NCBI GenBank assembly: GCA_021848345.1 | Contig: JAJZUV010000012.1 | Coordinates: 28,529-92,528 of the forward strand | From: Pseudomonadota bacterium | GTDB taxonomy: Bacteria; Pseudomonadota; Gammaproteobacteria; Burkholderiales; Burkholderiaceae_C | DNA: 64,000 nt | Reading direction: 5' to 3' | Shown here: piece by piece, positions 17,604 through 28,500 of the stretch | How positions within the stretch are numbered: position 1 is the stretch's first letter | How the letters are laid out: each line of letters opens with the position of its first letter | Translations under genes and position numbers: made by a program | Notes under the pieces: generated by a model | Told to the model about the DNA's origin: nothing | What the model saw: only the letters and a program-made list of their open reading frames with translations | The model's database searches: none

Positions 17604-19034
17604 ATGTCCCGAGCCACCAAGATCGTCGCCACCATCGGTCCCGCCAGTTCCTCCCCGGAAATCCTGGAGCGCATGCTGCGCGCCGGGGTCGACGTCGTGC
17701 GCCTGAACTTCTCGCACGGCAAGGCGCAGGACCACATCGACCGCGCGGCGCTGGTGCGCGAGACCGCGGCGCGCTGCGGCCGCGAGGTGGCGATCATGGC
17801 CGACCTGCAGGGCCCGAAGATCCGGGTCGGGCGCTTCGAGAACGGCAAGGTGCAGTTGCAGCCCGGGCAGCGCTTCACGCTGGACGCCTCGTGCGAACTG
17901 GGCAACGACGAATGCGTGGGCCTGGACTACAAGGACCTGCCGCGTGACGTGCGCCCGGGCGACCGGCTGCTGCTCAACGACGGCCTGATCGTGCTGGCGG
18001 TGGACGCGGTGCAGGGCACGCGCATCGTCACCAGCGTGGTGGTGGGCGGCGAGCTGTCGAACAACAAGGGCATCAACAAGCAGGGCGGCGGCCTGACCGC
18101 GCCGGCGCTGACGGCCAAGGACATGGACGACATCCGCACCGCCATGTCCTTCCAGGCCGACTACGTGGCGGTGTCCTTCCCGAAAAGCGCCACCGACATG
18201 GAGATGGCGCGCCAGCTGGCCAACGTGGCGGGCGAGCCCTTCGGCCACCGTCCGGGCATGATCGCCAAGATCGAGCGCGCCGAGGCCATTCCCCATCTGG
18301 ACGAGATCCTGCTGGCCTCCGACGGCATCATGGTGGCGCGCGGCGACCTCGCGGTGGAAGTGGGCAATGCCGCGGTACCGGCGCTCCAAAAGCGCATGAT
18401 CCGGCGCGCGCGCGAACTCGACCGCCTGGTCATCACCGCCACCCAGATGATGGAGTCGATGATCTCCAACGCCGTGCCCACGCGCGCCGAGGTCTCCGAC
18501 GTGGCCAACGCGGTGCTCGACGGCAGCGACGCGGTGATGCTGTCCGCCGAATCGGCCGCCGGGCGCTACCCGGTGGAGACGGTCGAGGCCATGGCCAGCA
18601 TCTGCGTGGAGGCCGAGAGCTTCGAGGAATTCAAGCTGGAGGCCGACTTCATCGGCCAGACCTTCACCCGCATCGACCAGTCGATCGCGATGGCCGCGCT
18701 GTTCACCGCGCACCATCTGGGCTGCCGCGCCATCGCCGCGCTGACCGAATCGGGCTCCACAGCGCTGTGGATGAGCCGGCACCGCGTGCGCATGCCCATC
18801 ATCGCGCTGTCACCGCGCCAGGCCTCGGTGCGGCGCATGGCGTTGTTCCGCAACGTGCGCGCGCTGCACATGGTGTTCTCCAGCGATCGCGACGAGGCGC
18901 TGCACCAGGCGGAGCAGCGCCTGTGCGAGATCGGAGCGCTCGGCCACGGCGACAGCTACGCCATCACCTGCGGCGAGCCGATCGGCGCGCCGGGCGGCAC
19001 GAACATGCTCAAGGTGATGCGCGTGGGCGGCTGA
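17604..19034 (+). CDS. pyk: Pyruvate kinase
   Basis: 476 residues, type II-like length. Converts PEP and ADP to pyruvate and ATP at the end of glycolysis. Motifs: MSRATKIVATIGPASSS start, VVRLNFSHG, IMADLQGPKIRVG, the Lys-centred GMIAKIERAEAIPHLDEI, MVARGDLAVEVG, and VITATQMMESMI. The start follows a TACACT -10-like element at about 17535. It is convergent with the FHA gene. Confidence 0.97.
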   Translation: MSRATKIVATIGPASSSPEILERMLRAGVDVVRLNFSHGKAQDHIDRAALVRETAARCGREVAIMADLQGPKIRVGRFENGKVQLQPGQRFTLDASCELGNDECVGLDYKDLPRDVRPGDRLLLNDGLIVLAVDAVQGTRIVTSVVVGGELSNNKGINKQGGGLTAPALTAKDMDDIRTAMSFQADYVAVSFPKSATDMEMARQLANVAGEPFGHRPGMIAKIERAEAIPHLDEILLASDGIMVARGDLAVEVGNAAVPALQKRMIRRARELDRLVITATQMMESMISNAVPTRAEVSDVANAVLDGSDAVMLSAESAAGRYPVETVEAMASICVEAESFEEFKLEADFIGQTFTRIDQSIAMAALFTAHHLGCRAIAALTESGSTALWMSRHRVRMPIIALSPRQASVRRMALFRNVRALHMVFSSDRDEALHQAEQRLCEIGALGHGDSYAITCGEPIGAPGGTNMLKVMRVGG

Positions 19035-19081
19035 GGGAGCCCACCTCTCGACGCGCGCGGCGCGCCGGTGCCGCGAGCGCC

Positions 19082-19789
19082 TCAGGCGCCCAGCAGTTGC
19101 AGCCGGGTGCCGCCGGTCATCTCGATCACGTCGCCGGCGCTCAGCACCACCGGCACCACGCCCAGCGCGGTGCCGTTGACCCGCACGCGCTCCTCGCCCT
19201 CGACCTGCGACAGTTCGTAGCCGCGCGGGTTGCGCTGGATGGCCACCACCATCACGCCGCGCTGGCCGAAGGTGGTGCGCGACTTGTCCAGCGCCAACTC
19301 GGCGCCGGCGGAGGTGCCGTTGACCACCCGCAGTTTCAGCGGAGAGCCGCCGAGTTCCTGGTACTGGGTGGCGCGCGAGGTGGAATCCGCCGCCTGCGTG
19401 CCCGCCGCGGTGGCCGCGCCCGAGCGCGCGCCGGTGGTGGTGAACCCCGACGGCGTGTAGCCCGAGGGCGCGAAACGCGAGCCGGCGAAGGCCGAGGCGC
19501 GCGCGTCGGACAACAGGCGCAGCGTGTACTTGCCGATGTCCAGGCTGTCGCCCTCGCGGAACGGGGCGCGCTTGACCGGCTTGCCGTTGATGTACGAACC
19601 GTTGGTGCTTCCAAGGTCCTGCACGACATAGCCGTCGCCCTCGCGCAGCAGCACCGCGTGCTCGCCGCTGACCGCAAGGTTGTCGATCACCACGTCGTTG
19701 TGCGGGCGCCGCCCCAGCGTGATGCGGTCCTTGTTCAGGGCCACTTCCTTGAGCACCTTGTCATCGAGAAAAATGACCAGCTTGGCCAT
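19082..19789 (-). CDS. FHA-domain protein
   Basis: 235 residues. The N-terminal FHA domain (about residues 1-95) has all the phospho-threonine-binding marks: ITLGRRPHND, VSGEH, and LGSTNGSYING. A Ser/Thr/Ala-rich linker (about 96-145) follows. A second FHA-like beta-sandwich ending VRVNGTALGVVPVVLSAGDVIEM lacks the GR and SxxH residues and probably does not bind phosphopeptide. It lies 56 bp after the PP2C gene, pairing a phosphothreonine reader with an eraser; no Ser/Thr kinase is in the window. Confidence 0.88.
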   Translation of the reverse strand: MAKLVIFLDDKVLKEVALNKDRITLGRRPHNDVVIDNLAVSGEHAVLLREGDGYVVQDLGSTNGSYINGKPVKRAPFREGDSLDIGKYTLRLLSDARASAFAGSRFAPSGYTPSGFTTTGARSGAATAAGTQAADSTSRATQYQELGGSPLKLRVVNGTSAGAELALDKSRTTFGQRGVMVVAIQRNPRGYELSQVEGEERVRVNGTALGVVPVVLSAGDVIEMTGGTRLQLLGA

Positions 19790-19845
19790 GGCGGACTACC
19801 TCGTGGATGGGAGGACCGGGGAACCCGGCGACGGCAGGATCGGCA

Positions 19846-20640
19846 TCAGTCCGCGCCGCTAGGCGGCTCGCCCAGGCGCAGCCCGATCAGGATGACGGAG
19901 ATATTATCGCGTCCCCCGGCTGCATTGGCGTGCTCGACCAGCAGCCTGGCCGCTTCGTCGGGAACGTCGCCGTGCTCGCGCAGGATCTGCTCGATGCTCG
20001 CGTCGTCGATCATGTCGTTCAACCCGTCGGAGCACAGCAGCACCAGGTCTGCGTCGCGCAGGCCGTGCACGCCGATCTCCGGCTCCAGGTACGGGTCCAC
20101 GCCGAGCGCGCGGGTGATCAGGTTGCGCATGGAATCGCCCGCCGGATCGTCCTCCCTCAGCAGGCCCAGATCGATGCGTTCCTGCAACAGGGAGTGGTCC
20201 CTGGTCATGCGCCGCAGACGACCGTCGCGCAACAGGTAGGCGCGCGAATCTCCGGCGTGCGCGATCACCGCCACCTGGCCGGTGAAGGCGGCGGCCACCA
20301 GGGTCGTGCCCATTCCGGTGTAGCGCGGGTCCTTGCGGGCGGCGCGGTAGATCTGGTCGTTGACCCGCCGAATCGAGTCGTGCATCGCCTGCATCAGGTC
20401 GGCCGGACTGACGCTGGGATATTCGATTTTCAGACGCGCCAGGTCGGAGGCGATCTGCGCGGCCGCCGCACCGCTGGCCACCTCGCCGGCGGCGTAGCCT
20501 CCCATGCCGTCGGCGAGCACGGCCACGCCGGCCGGCGCATCGCAGGCCAGCGCGTCCTCGTTGTGCTCCCGGGCGCGTCCGCGATCGGTGCAACTGGCCA
20601 TATCCAGCAGCAGCACCGGACCCCGGGCCTGGCTCGACAT
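19846..20640 (-). CDS. PP2C-family Ser/Thr protein phosphatase
   Basis: 264 residues of a cytoplasmic Mn/Mg-dependent phosphatase of the Stp/PrpC type. Metal-site motifs: DRGRAREHNEDAL, VLADGMGGYAAGE, IAHAGDSRAYLLRDG, LLCSDGLNDMI and AGGRDNISVILI. Two ATGs (20646 and 20640) sit just after the TerC stop; 20640 is used here, and the longer frame to 20781 lies inside terC. Likely co-transcribed terC, then PP2C, then FHA. Confidence 0.9.
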   Translation of the reverse strand: MSSQARGPVLLLDMASCTDRGRAREHNEDALACDAPAGVAVLADGMGGYAAGEVASGAAAAQIASDLARLKIEYPSVSPADLMQAMHDSIRRVNDQIYRAARKDPRYTGMGTTLVAAAFTGQVAVIAHAGDSRAYLLRDGRLRRMTRDHSLLQERIDLGLLREDDPAGDSMRNLITRALGVDPYLEPEIGVHGLRDADLVLLCSDGLNDMIDDASIEQILREHGDVPDEAARLLVEHANAAGGRDNISVILIGLRLGEPPSGAD

Positions 20641-20647
20641 GCCCATC

Positions 20648-21367
20648 TCAGAATCCGCGCATGCCGGACGGCATGCGGCGCCTGCGCATCCAGCTCCCGC
20701 CCAGCCACACCAGCAGCAGGCCCGCGGCGCTGGCCAGCAGGTGCGCCGATGCACCCCAGGATTGCGCCGCCAGCCAGCCATGCACCAGCGGGTCGGTGGC
20801 GCAGAGCCCGCCGGCGATCCAGCCCAGCATCATCGCGCCGAGCACGATCACGACCGGAAAGCGGGTGATCATGCGAATCACCAGCGCGCTGCCCCAGACG
20901 ATGATCGGCACGCTCAGCGCCAGGCCGAACACCACCAGGGCCCACTCATGCCCGGTGGCCGCGTTGCGTGCGGCGGCCGCGATGGCCACCACGTTGTCCA
21001 GGCTCATGATCAGGTCGGCGACGATGACGATGCGCACCGCGCTCCACAGCGCGTCCGCCTCCTTCACCTGGGCCTCGTGCGCGTCGGGCAGCATCAGGCG
21101 CATGCCGATCCACGCCAGCAGCAGTCCGCCGGCCAGTTTGAGCCCCGGCAGGTCCAGCAGGCGCACCGCGAACAACGTGAGCACGACGCGCATGAGCACC
21201 GCGCCGACGGTTCCCAGCATGATCGCGCGCCGGCGCTGGTGGGCGGCCAGGCGGCGGCTGGCCATGGCGATGACCACGGCGTTGTCGCCGCCCAGCAGCA
21301 GGTCGATCAGGATGATCTGCGCACTGGCGGTCCAGAACGCCGCCGAAGCAAGGGATTCCAGGGGCAA
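20648..21367 (-). CDS. TerC-family integral membrane protein (YjbE-like)
   Basis: 239 residues, seven to eight hydrophobic helices with the family's acidic intramembrane motifs IDLLLGGDNAVVIAMA and DLIMSLDNVVAIA. TerC/YjbE proteins are linked to manganese or other metal export and metalation of secreted enzymes (family knowledge). The start is a TTG at 21365-21367: no in-frame ATG is available and a GGAG sits nine bases upstream, which supports it. The last hydrophobic segment is followed by a short basic tail. Confidence 0.87.
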   Translation of the reverse strand: MPLESLASAAFWTASAQIILIDLLLGGDNAVVIAMASRRLAAHQRRRAIMLGTVGAVLMRVVLTLFAVRLLDLPGLKLAGGLLLAWIGMRLMLPDAHEAQVKEADALWSAVRIVIVADLIMSLDNVVAIAAAARNAATGHEWALVVFGLALSVPIIVWGSALVIRMITRFPVVIVLGAMMLGWIAGGLCATDPLVHGWLAAQSWGASAHLLASAAGLLLVWLGGSWMRRRRMPSGMRGF

Positions 21368-21455
21368 GATATGAACTCCGGCGTCGCCGCGCGGCTCCGG
21401 AACGGCCGCGGCGAACGCCTACGAAGCATAGCCGCAGCCAGCGCGGCGACCGCGC

Positions 21456-21486
21456 AAAAACAAGGCGCCGGGCTTTCGCCCGGCGC
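21456..21486 (-). terminator. Rho-independent terminator of the sucCD transcript
   Basis: On the minus strand a perfect 10-bp stem GGCGCCGGGC/GCCCGGCGCC with a four-base loop (21463-21486) is followed by TTGTTTTTG. It lies downstream of sucD and upstream of terC, so it closes the sucC-sucD unit. Confidence 0.85.
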
Positions 21487-21530
21487 CTCGCGATGCCGGA
21501 ATACCACGCCATGCATGGGCCACGCAGCCG

Positions 21531-21600
21531 GCGCAGGGCCGCCCCAAGGCGGCTGCGACCCCCTCGGGGGGCAGCGAGCGTCAGCGAGCGTGGGGGTGGT
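21531..21600. repeat. Dispersed GC-rich intergenic repeat
   Basis: Contains GCAGGGCCGCCCCAAGG and CCCCCTCGGGGGG in the same order as 1291-1332, then a duplicated AGCGAGCGT word. It carries two small self-complementary segments (CCGCCCCAAGGCGG and CCCCCTCGGGGG). It lies between the sucD stop and its terminator. Similar elements are common between genes in Comamonadaceae and relatives. Confidence 0.65.
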
Positions 21601-21603
21601 CCA

Positions 21604-22500
21604 TCAGCTTAGGGCCTTGCGCATCAGGCGGCCCATTTCCGAGGGGTTGCGCGTGACGGTGAAACCGCAGGCCTCCATCACCTCCAGCTTGGCATCCGCC
21701 GTGTCGGCGCCGCCCGAGATCAGCGCGCCGGCATGGCCCATGCGCTTGCCGGGAGGCGCGGTGACGCCGGCGATGAAGCCGACGATGGGCTTTTTCATGT
21801 TGTCCTTGGCCCAGCGCGCCGCCTCGGCTTCATCGGGCCCGCCGATCTCGCCGATCATGATCACGCCGTCGGTGTCGGGATCCTCGTTGAACAGCTTGAG
21901 CACCTCGATGTGCTTGAGGCCGTTGATCGGGTCGCCGCCGATGCCCACGGCGCTGCTCTGGCCCAGGCCGAGCTCGGTGATCTGCCCCACCGCCTCGTAG
22001 GTCAGCGTGCCCGAGCGCGAGACCACGCCGATGCGGCCCTTGCGGTGGATGTGCCCGGGCATGATGCCGATCTTGATCTCGTCGGGGGTGATCAGCCCGG
22101 GGCAGTTCGGCCCCAGCAGCAGGGTCTTCTTGCCGCCCGCGGCTTCCTTGGCCCGCATGCGCGCGCGCACTTCCATCATGTCGCGCACGGGGATGCCCTC
22201 GGTGATGCAGATGGCCAGGTCGAGGTCGGCCTCGACGGCCTCCCAGATGGCCGCCGCGGCGCCCGCCGGCGGCACGTAGATCACCGACACGGTGGCTCCG
22301 GTGGCCGCCTTCGCATCGGCCACCGTGGCGTGGATGGGGATGCCCTCGAAGTCCTCGCCGGCCTTCTTCGGGTTCACGCCGGCGACGAAACAGGCCTTGC
22401 CGTTGGCGTAGTCCCGGCACATGCGGGTGTGGAACTGACCGGTCTTGCCGGTGATGCCTTGGGTGATGACCTTGGTGTTCTTGTCAATCAGGATGGACAT
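21604..22500 (-). CDS. sucD: Succinyl-CoA synthetase alpha subunit
   Basis: 298 residues. With SucC it makes succinate and ATP/GTP from succinyl-CoA in the TCA cycle. Motifs: [23 protein letters not shown] (CoA-binding Rossmann start), [22 protein letters not shown], and the phospho-His region in [14 protein letters not shown]. It starts 21 bp after sucC and ends before the repeat and terminator at 21456-21600. Confidence 0.97.
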   Translation of the reverse strand: MSILIDKNTKVITQGITGKTGQFHTRMCRDYANGKACFVAGVNPKKAGEDFEGIPIHATVADAKAATGATVSVIYVPPAGAAAAIWEAVEADLDLAICITEGIPVRDMMEVRARMRAKEAAGGKKTLLLGPNCPGLITPDEIKIGIMPGHIHRKGRIGVVSRSGTLTYEAVGQITELGLGQSSAVGIGGDPINGLKHIEVLKLFNEDPDTDGVIMIGEIGGPDEAEAARWAKDNMKKPIVGFIAGVTAPPGKRMGHAGALISGGADTADAKLEVMEACGFTVTRNPSEMGRLMRKALS

Positions 22501-22521
22501 GGGATGTTCCTCGGCAAGGGT

Positions 22522-23682
22522 TCAGGCGGCGGCGGAGACGACCTTCTGCGCGGCCTCGGCCAGGGTCTCGGCGCTGAGGATGGGCAGGCCCGATTCGGCC
22601 AGCATCTTCTTGCCCAGGTCCTCGTTGGTGCCCTTCATGCGCACCACCAGGGGCACCTTCAGCGCCACCGCGCGGCTTGCCGCGATCACGCCCTCGGCGA
22701 TCACGTCGCAACGCATGATCCCGCCGAAGATGTTGACCAGGATCGCCTTCACTTGCGGGTTGTTCAGCATGATCTTGAACGCCGCGGTGACCTTCTCCGC
22801 CGTGGCGCCGCCACCCACGTCCAGGAAGTTCGCCGGCTCGCCGCCGAACAGCTTGATGGTGTCCATCGTGGCCATGGCCAGGCCGGCGCCGTTGACCAGG
22901 CAGGCGATGTTGCCGTCGAGCTGGATGTAGGACAGGCCGTACTTGGAGGCCTCGATCTCGGCCGGATCCTCCTCGTCGAGGTCGCGCATGGCCGTCAGTT
23001 CGTCGTGGCGGAACAGCGCGTTGTCGTCAAAGTTGAACTTGGCGTCCAGCGCGATCACCGAGCCGTCGCCCTGCACCACCAGCGGGTTGATCTCGGCCAG
23101 CGACGCGTCCTTGTCCCAGAACGCGCGGTACAGGTTCTGCAGCGCCTGCGCGCCCTGCTTGCGGCTGCCCTCGGGCAGGCCGATCTTCTCGCACAGCGCC
23201 AGCGCGTCGGCCTCCTGCAGGCCCTGGGTGGGCTCGACCCACACCTTGTGGATCTTCTCCGGGGTCTTGGCGGCGACTTCCTCGACGTCCATGCCGCCTT
23301 CGCTGGAAGCCATCACCGCCACCTTCTGCGCGGCGCGATCGATCACCAGGCCCGCGTAGTACTCCTTGCGGATGTCGGCCCCGTCCTCGATGAGCAGGCG
23401 GCGCACGGTCTGGCCCTCGGGCCCGGTCTGGTGGGTGATGAGCTGCATGCCCAGCATCTGCCCGGAGATCTGGCGCACCTCGTCGATCGAGCGCGCCAGC
23501 TTCACCCCGCCGCCCTTGCCTCGACCGCCGGCGTGGATCTGCGCCTTGACGACCCATACGGGACCGCCCAGCTGCTCGGCGGCGTGCACCGCCTCGTCGA
23601 CCGTGAAGGCCGGGATGCCGCGCGGCACCGGCACACCGAACTCACGCAGGATCTGCTTGCCCTGGTATTCGTGGATTTTCAT
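22522..23682 (-). CDS. sucC: Succinyl-CoA synthetase beta subunit
   Basis: 386 residues, ADP-forming type. [20 protein letters not shown] is the canonical N-terminus and fixes the start at 23682; the frame continues upstream to 23871 without family sequence. ATP-grasp domain with [19 protein letters not shown], then the CoA-ligase domain with [13 protein letters not shown] and [11 protein letters not shown]. First gene of sucCD. Confidence 0.97.
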   Translation of the reverse strand: MKIHEYQGKQILREFGVPVPRGIPAFTVDEAVHAAEQLGGPVWVVKAQIHAGGRGKGGGVKLARSIDEVRQISGQMLGMQLITHQTGPEGQTVRRLLIEDGADIRKEYYAGLVIDRAAQKVAVMASSEGGMDVEEVAAKTPEKIHKVWVEPTQGLQEADALALCEKIGLPEGSRKQGAQALQNLYRAFWDKDASLAEINPLVVQGDGSVIALDAKFNFDDNALFRHDELTAMRDLDEEDPAEIEASKYGLSYIQLDGNIACLVNGAGLAMATMDTIKLFGGEPANFLDVGGGATAEKVTAAFKIMLNNPQVKAILVNIFGGIMRCDVIAEGVIAASRAVALKVPLVVRMKGTNEDLGKKMLAESGLPILSAETLAEAAQKVVSAAA

Positions 23683-23920
23683 TCGCTGTTCTCCAATGGG
23701 AAAAACGCAGGCTCGGACCGTGGCTCGCGGTCCGCCCCCGTACGGCCCTGGCGGCGCCGCTGCGGTGGTGCCGTTGCGCAGCCCCCCGCCGCGCGGCCCG
23801 CACGGGGCGCGCGCGGCAGGCGCGGGCTGCGCAACAGCACATGGCCGAAACAGGAAATTGATGCAGCGCAAAAGGCAAGTCTAGCAGCCCCCGAGGGCCG
23901 CGCGAGCGGGCGCGGGGCCG
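23683..23920. other. Intergenic region between recX and sucC
   Basis: 238 bp without a credible gene. It presumably holds the sucCD promoter, but no convincing -35/-10 pair stands out in this GC-rich sequence. Confidence 0.4.
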
Positions 23921-24450
23921 TCAATCGCCCGCCTCGTCGCCGGGTTCCGAATCCGGGACCAGGGTGCCGCGCTGACGCAACGCCGCGCGGATCGCGTCGG
24001 CGCCGAAGCCGCGCGCTTGCAGGAAACGCATCTGGCGCGCACGCTGCGCGGCGTCCGCCGGCGGTCGGGGGTGATGGCGCAGCAGCAGGCGCAAGGCCCG
24101 GTCGGATTCCGGCTCCAGCTCAGCCAGCGCCTCACCGGCGGCGCGCGCGATCAGGGTCTCGTCCAGCCCGTGGCGGCGCAGTTCGCCCAGCACGCGCGCC
24201 CGGCCGTGGCGACGCGCCACGCGCCGCGCCAGGACCTGGGCGAAACGCGCTTCGTCGAGCAGGCCCTGGGCCTGCAGTTCGTCGAGCACCTGGCGCAGCA
24301 ACTGCGGATCGGGCGCGTCCCAGCTACCACGGGGGCGCGCCAGCTTGCGCTCGAGCTCGCCCCGCGCATGCTCGCGCAGTGCCAGCATGCGCAGCGCGCT
24401 GGCACGCAGTGCGTCCCGCGTGGGCGCACGACGGCCACCGTCCGGGTCCA

Positions 24451-24451
<1 letters not shown>
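23921..24451 (-). CDS. recX: RecX regulatory protein
   Basis: 176 residues, a three-helix-repeat protein that caps and inhibits RecA filaments. Family motifs: [39 protein letters not shown] and [22 protein letters not shown]. The ATG overlaps the recA stop (TGATG), so it is translationally coupled to recA and falls under the same SOS control. Confidence 0.93.
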
Positions 24452-25518
<1,067 letters not shown>

Positions 25519-25566
25519 CGTCGTCCCTGCCCGCGTCCTGTTGGTGCGGCGCACTGTAGCACAGGA

Positions 25567-25582
25567 CTGTATGAAAATACAG
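25567..25582 (-). promoter_or_regulatory. LexA (SOS) box of recA
   Basis: CTGTATGAAAATACAG: perfect CTGT-N8-ACAG core with an A/T-rich centre, symmetric further outward (GA...TC). A TTCGGA hexamer directly upstream on the minus strand sits where E. coli recA has its -35, so LexA would block RNA polymerase as in the classical recA promoter. The matching -10 is weak. Confidence 0.92.
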
Positions 25583-25644
25583 TCCGAAGAAATACCGGGC
25601 GCCTTTGCAGCCCGCGCGCGGACACTGTAGCCCAGGCGCGGCGC

Positions 25645-26667
25645 TCAGGCGATGTCCGGGCCGGCGCCGTGGGCAGCGCGGCGCAGGCGGTCGCGCACCG
25701 CGTCCCAGGCCGGCTGCGCCGGCAGGCGCTGCACCCAGATCTCGCGCAGGCCCAGCGCGTCCAGCGCGCGCAGCGCCGCGTACAGCGCCTGCGCATAGCC
25801 GCGCGGACTCTCCGGCAGGCCCAGCCAGTGGGCACGCCCCCCCGGCGACGCGCCGGCCGGTGCGCCGCGCGGCGCCAGCACGCCCACCTCGGTCGCCCGC
25901 GCCGGCCACTCGGCGTCGATCTCCGCCGCCTCGCGCAGGCGCAGCGCAGTCCGCGGCGCGTAGTGCGCGGCCAGGGCGCCGGGGACCCGGGGGGCTTCGG
26001 CGCCCTGCGAGGGCGCCTGCAGGGCCTGCGGCTCGATGCCCAGCACCCGCGCCAGGTCGTCGGCCGACAGCCCGCCGGGACGCAGGATGCGCGGCACCTC
26101 CACGCTGCAATCCACGATGGTGCTTTCGATGCCGATGCTGCACTCGCCGCCGTCGAGCACCATGGCCACCGCGTCGCCCAGTTCGGCGCGCACATGCTCG
26201 GCGCGGGTCGGGCTGATGCGCCCGAAGCGATTGGCCGACGGCGCCGCCAGGCCTCCCTGGCCGGCGTGCAGCTGCTCCAGCACCGCCTGCGCCACCGCAT
26301 GGTCCGGGCAGCGCAGCGCGATGGTCTCCTGTCCGGCCGCGCACACCGCGGCGACGCCGGCGCGGCGCGGCAACACCAGGGTCAGCGGCCCGGGCCAGAA
26401 GGCCTCGATCAGCGCGCGCGCCGCCGGCGGCAGCGTCGCCGCCCAGCGCAGGGGATCGGCGCGGCGATGCAGGTGCACGATCACCGGGTGGTCGGCCGGA
26501 CGCCCCTTCGCGGCGTAGATGGCGCGCACCGCCGCGTCGTTGCCGGCATCCGCCGCCAGGCCGTACACCGTCTCGGTGGGCAGCCCGACCAGGCGGCCGG
26601 CCTCGAGCAGGCGTACCGCCTCGCGGATGGCGGCCGGATCCGGGGCGCTTGCGTGGGCAGGGGGCAT
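25645..26667 (-). CDS. Threonylcarbamoyl-AMP synthase (Sua5/TsaC type)
   Basis: 340 residues. The N-terminal YrdC domain (about 1-210) carries the nucleotide and threonine site (LVGLPTETVYGLAADA, KGRPADHPVIVHL, APSANRFGRISPT). A C-terminal Sua5 domain (about 225-340) makes it the long form. It supplies TC-AMP for t6A37 tRNA modification; TsaB, another member of the pathway, is at 38815. It follows purK by 19 bp, as is common in Burkholderiales. Confidence 0.93.
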   Translation of the reverse strand: MPPAHASAPDPAAIREAVRLLEAGRLVGLPTETVYGLAADAGNDAAVRAIYAAKGRPADHPVIVHLHRRADPLRWAATLPPAARALIEAFWPGPLTLVLPRRAGVAAVCAAGQETIALRCPDHAVAQAVLEQLHAGQGGLAAPSANRFGRISPTRAEHVRAELGDAVAMVLDGGECSIGIESTIVDCSVEVPRILRPGGLSADDLARVLGIEPQALQAPSQGAEAPRVPGALAAHYAPRTALRLREAAEIDAEWPARATEVGVLAPRGAPAGASPGGRAHWLGLPESPRGYAQALYAALRALDALGLREIWVQRLPAQPAWDAVRDRLRRAAHGAGPDIA

Positions 26668-26686
26668 GGGGCGACCGGGCCTGGAC

Positions 26687-27862
26687 TCAGAACGGGGCGA
26701 GCCCGAGCAGCGCGCAGGCGGCGCGCGCGGCCGCCTCGACCTCGCCGAGCGTGGGGCCGGTGAAGCTCAGGTGCCCCATCTTGCGCCCGGCGCGAGGCTC
26801 GTGCTTGCCGTACAGGTGCAGATGCGCGCCGGGCAAGCCCAGCACGCCCGCCCAGTCGGGCTCGCGCTGGCGTCCCTGCGCGTCGAACCACAGATCGCCC
26901 AGCAGGTTGAGCATCAGCGCCGCGCTGTGGCGCCGCGGCTGCGGCAGCGGCGCGCCGACCAGGCAGCGCCATTGCAGCTCGAATTGCGAGGCGTCGCAGG
27001 AGTCGATGGTGTGATGCCCGGAATTGTGGGGGCGCGGCGCCATCTCGTTGGCCACCAGGCGGCCGTCGCGGGTGACGAAGAATTCCACGCACAGCACGCC
27101 GACGTAGCCCAGGCCCTCGGCCACGCCGCGCGCCGCCCGCACCGCATGCTCGGCCACCGACTCGTCGATCACGCCGGGCGCCGCGGTGCTGCTGAACAGG
27201 ATGCCGTCCCGGTGCACGTTGCGCTGCGGCTCGAAGTGCACCATCTGCCCGTCGGCGCCGCGCGCCAGCACCACCGACAGTTCGTGGTCCAGGTCCAGCT
27301 TGCGCTCCAGCACGCAGGGCACGCCGCCCAGCGAGCGCCATGCGGCCTCCAGCCGGGCGCCGTCGCGCACGCCGACCTGGCCCTTGCCGTCGTAGCCCAT
27401 GCGCGCGGTCTTCAGGATGCCGGGGAACAGATCGCGCGCGGCGGCCGCGGCGCAGGCCGCGGCATCGTCCACCAGCGCATGCGGCGCGCAGGGCACGCCC
27501 AGGCGCTCGAACAGGGCCTTTTCCTGCGCCCGGTCCTGGCACACGGCCACCGCCGGCGCGTGCGGCGCCAGGCGCACGTGGCGTTCCAGCCACTGCAGCG
27601 CGTCGGCCGGCACGTTCTCGAACTCGATGGTCACGGCACGCGCCGTGCGCGCGACCTGGTGCAGGCCGTCCGCGTCGTCGTAGGCGCTGGCGACATGGCG
27701 CGTGGTCAGCTGCGCCGCCGGCGCCCCGGCCTGCGGCTCGAGCACCACCACCTCGTAGCCGGCCGCCTGCGCCGATTGCGCGAACATGCGCCCGAGCTGG
27801 CCGCCGCCGAGCACGCCGAGCACCGCGCCCGGCGCGATGAACTCCCGCGCGGCCTGGCTCAC
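26687..27862 (-). CDS. purK: N5-carboxyaminoimidazole ribonucleotide synthase
   Basis: 391 residues, ATP-grasp enzyme that carboxylates AIR with bicarbonate in purine synthesis. [17 protein letters not shown] is the N-terminal nucleotide loop; [26 protein letters not shown] is the metal/ATP site. The GTG start (27860-27862) overlaps the purE stop by GTGA, which decides the start within a longer open frame running to 28474. Confidence 0.95.
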   Translation of the reverse strand: MSQAAREFIAPGAVLGVLGGGQLGRMFAQSAQAAGYEVVVLEPQAGAPAAQLTTRHVASAYDDADGLHQVARTARAVTIEFENVPADALQWLERHVRLAPHAPAVAVCQDRAQEKALFERLGVPCAPHALVDDAAACAAAAARDLFPGILKTARMGYDGKGQVGVRDGARLEAAWRSLGGVPCVLERKLDLDHELSVVLARGADGQMVHFEPQRNVHRDGILFSSTAAPGVIDESVAEHAVRAARGVAEGLGYVGVLCVEFFVTRDGRLVANEMAPRPHNSGHHTIDSCDASQFELQWRCLVGAPLPQPRRHSAALMLNLLGDLWFDAQGRQREPDWAGVLGLPGAHLHLYGKHEPRAGRKMGHLSFTGPTLGEVEAAARAACALLGLAPF

Positions 27863-28341
27863 AGGCCCACCCGCATGGCGCTGGCCTGCGCCGTCTGCTC
27901 GGCGCGGAAGGCCTCCAGGCGCTGCAGCAGCTGGGTGTCCCCGGCGGCCAGCATGGCGGCGGCGAACAGGGCCGCGTTGGCCGCGCCGGCCTCGCCGATG
28001 GCGAACGTGGCCACCGGGATGCCCTTGGGCATCTGCACGATCGACAACAACGAATCCTGGCCCTGCAGATGCCGGCTGGGCACCGGCACCCCGAGCACCG
28101 GAACGGTGGTCTTGGCCGCCAGCATGCCCGGCAGATGCGCGGCGCCGCCGGCGCCGGCGATGATCGCCGACACGCCGCGCGCGCGCGCGCTGGCCGCGTA
28201 CTCGAACATCGCATCGGGCATGCGGTGCGCCGACACCACGCGCGCCTCGAAGGGGATCTGCAGGCGCTGCAGCATCTGCGCCGCATGCTGCATCACGTCC
28301 CAGTCGGAACTCGACCCCATCACCACGCCGACCAAGGCCAT
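27859..28341 (-). CDS. purE: N5-CAIR mutase, class I
   Basis: 160 residues. Rearranges N5-CAIR to [25 protein letters not shown] and [14 protein letters not shown] are the substrate loops, and [23 protein letters not shown] closes the active site. GGGGAGCCCGAG precedes the ATG, and a TAAAAT -10-like word lies about 30 bp upstream. First gene of purE-purK-sua5. Confidence 0.96.
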   Translation of the reverse strand: MALVGVVMGSSSDWDVMQHAAQMLQRLQIPFEARVVSAHRMPDAMFEYAASARARGVSAIIAGAGGAAHLPGMLAAKTTVPVLGVPVPSRHLQGQDSLLSIVQMPKGIPVATFAIGEAGAANAALFAAAMLAAGDTQLLQRLEAFRAEQTAQASAMRVGL

Positions 28342-28500
28342 CTCGGGCTCCCCAACGTGAAAAGCCCGTCATTTTACCGGCGCCGGTATGCTTCACGCAT
28401 TCGGGCGACCCGGAACGATGCTTCGACGGCTTCCGCGGAGCCCCGGCCTGGAAAATGCCGCCGCTCGCCCCCATATCCGGGTTTTGGAGAACCTATCGCC

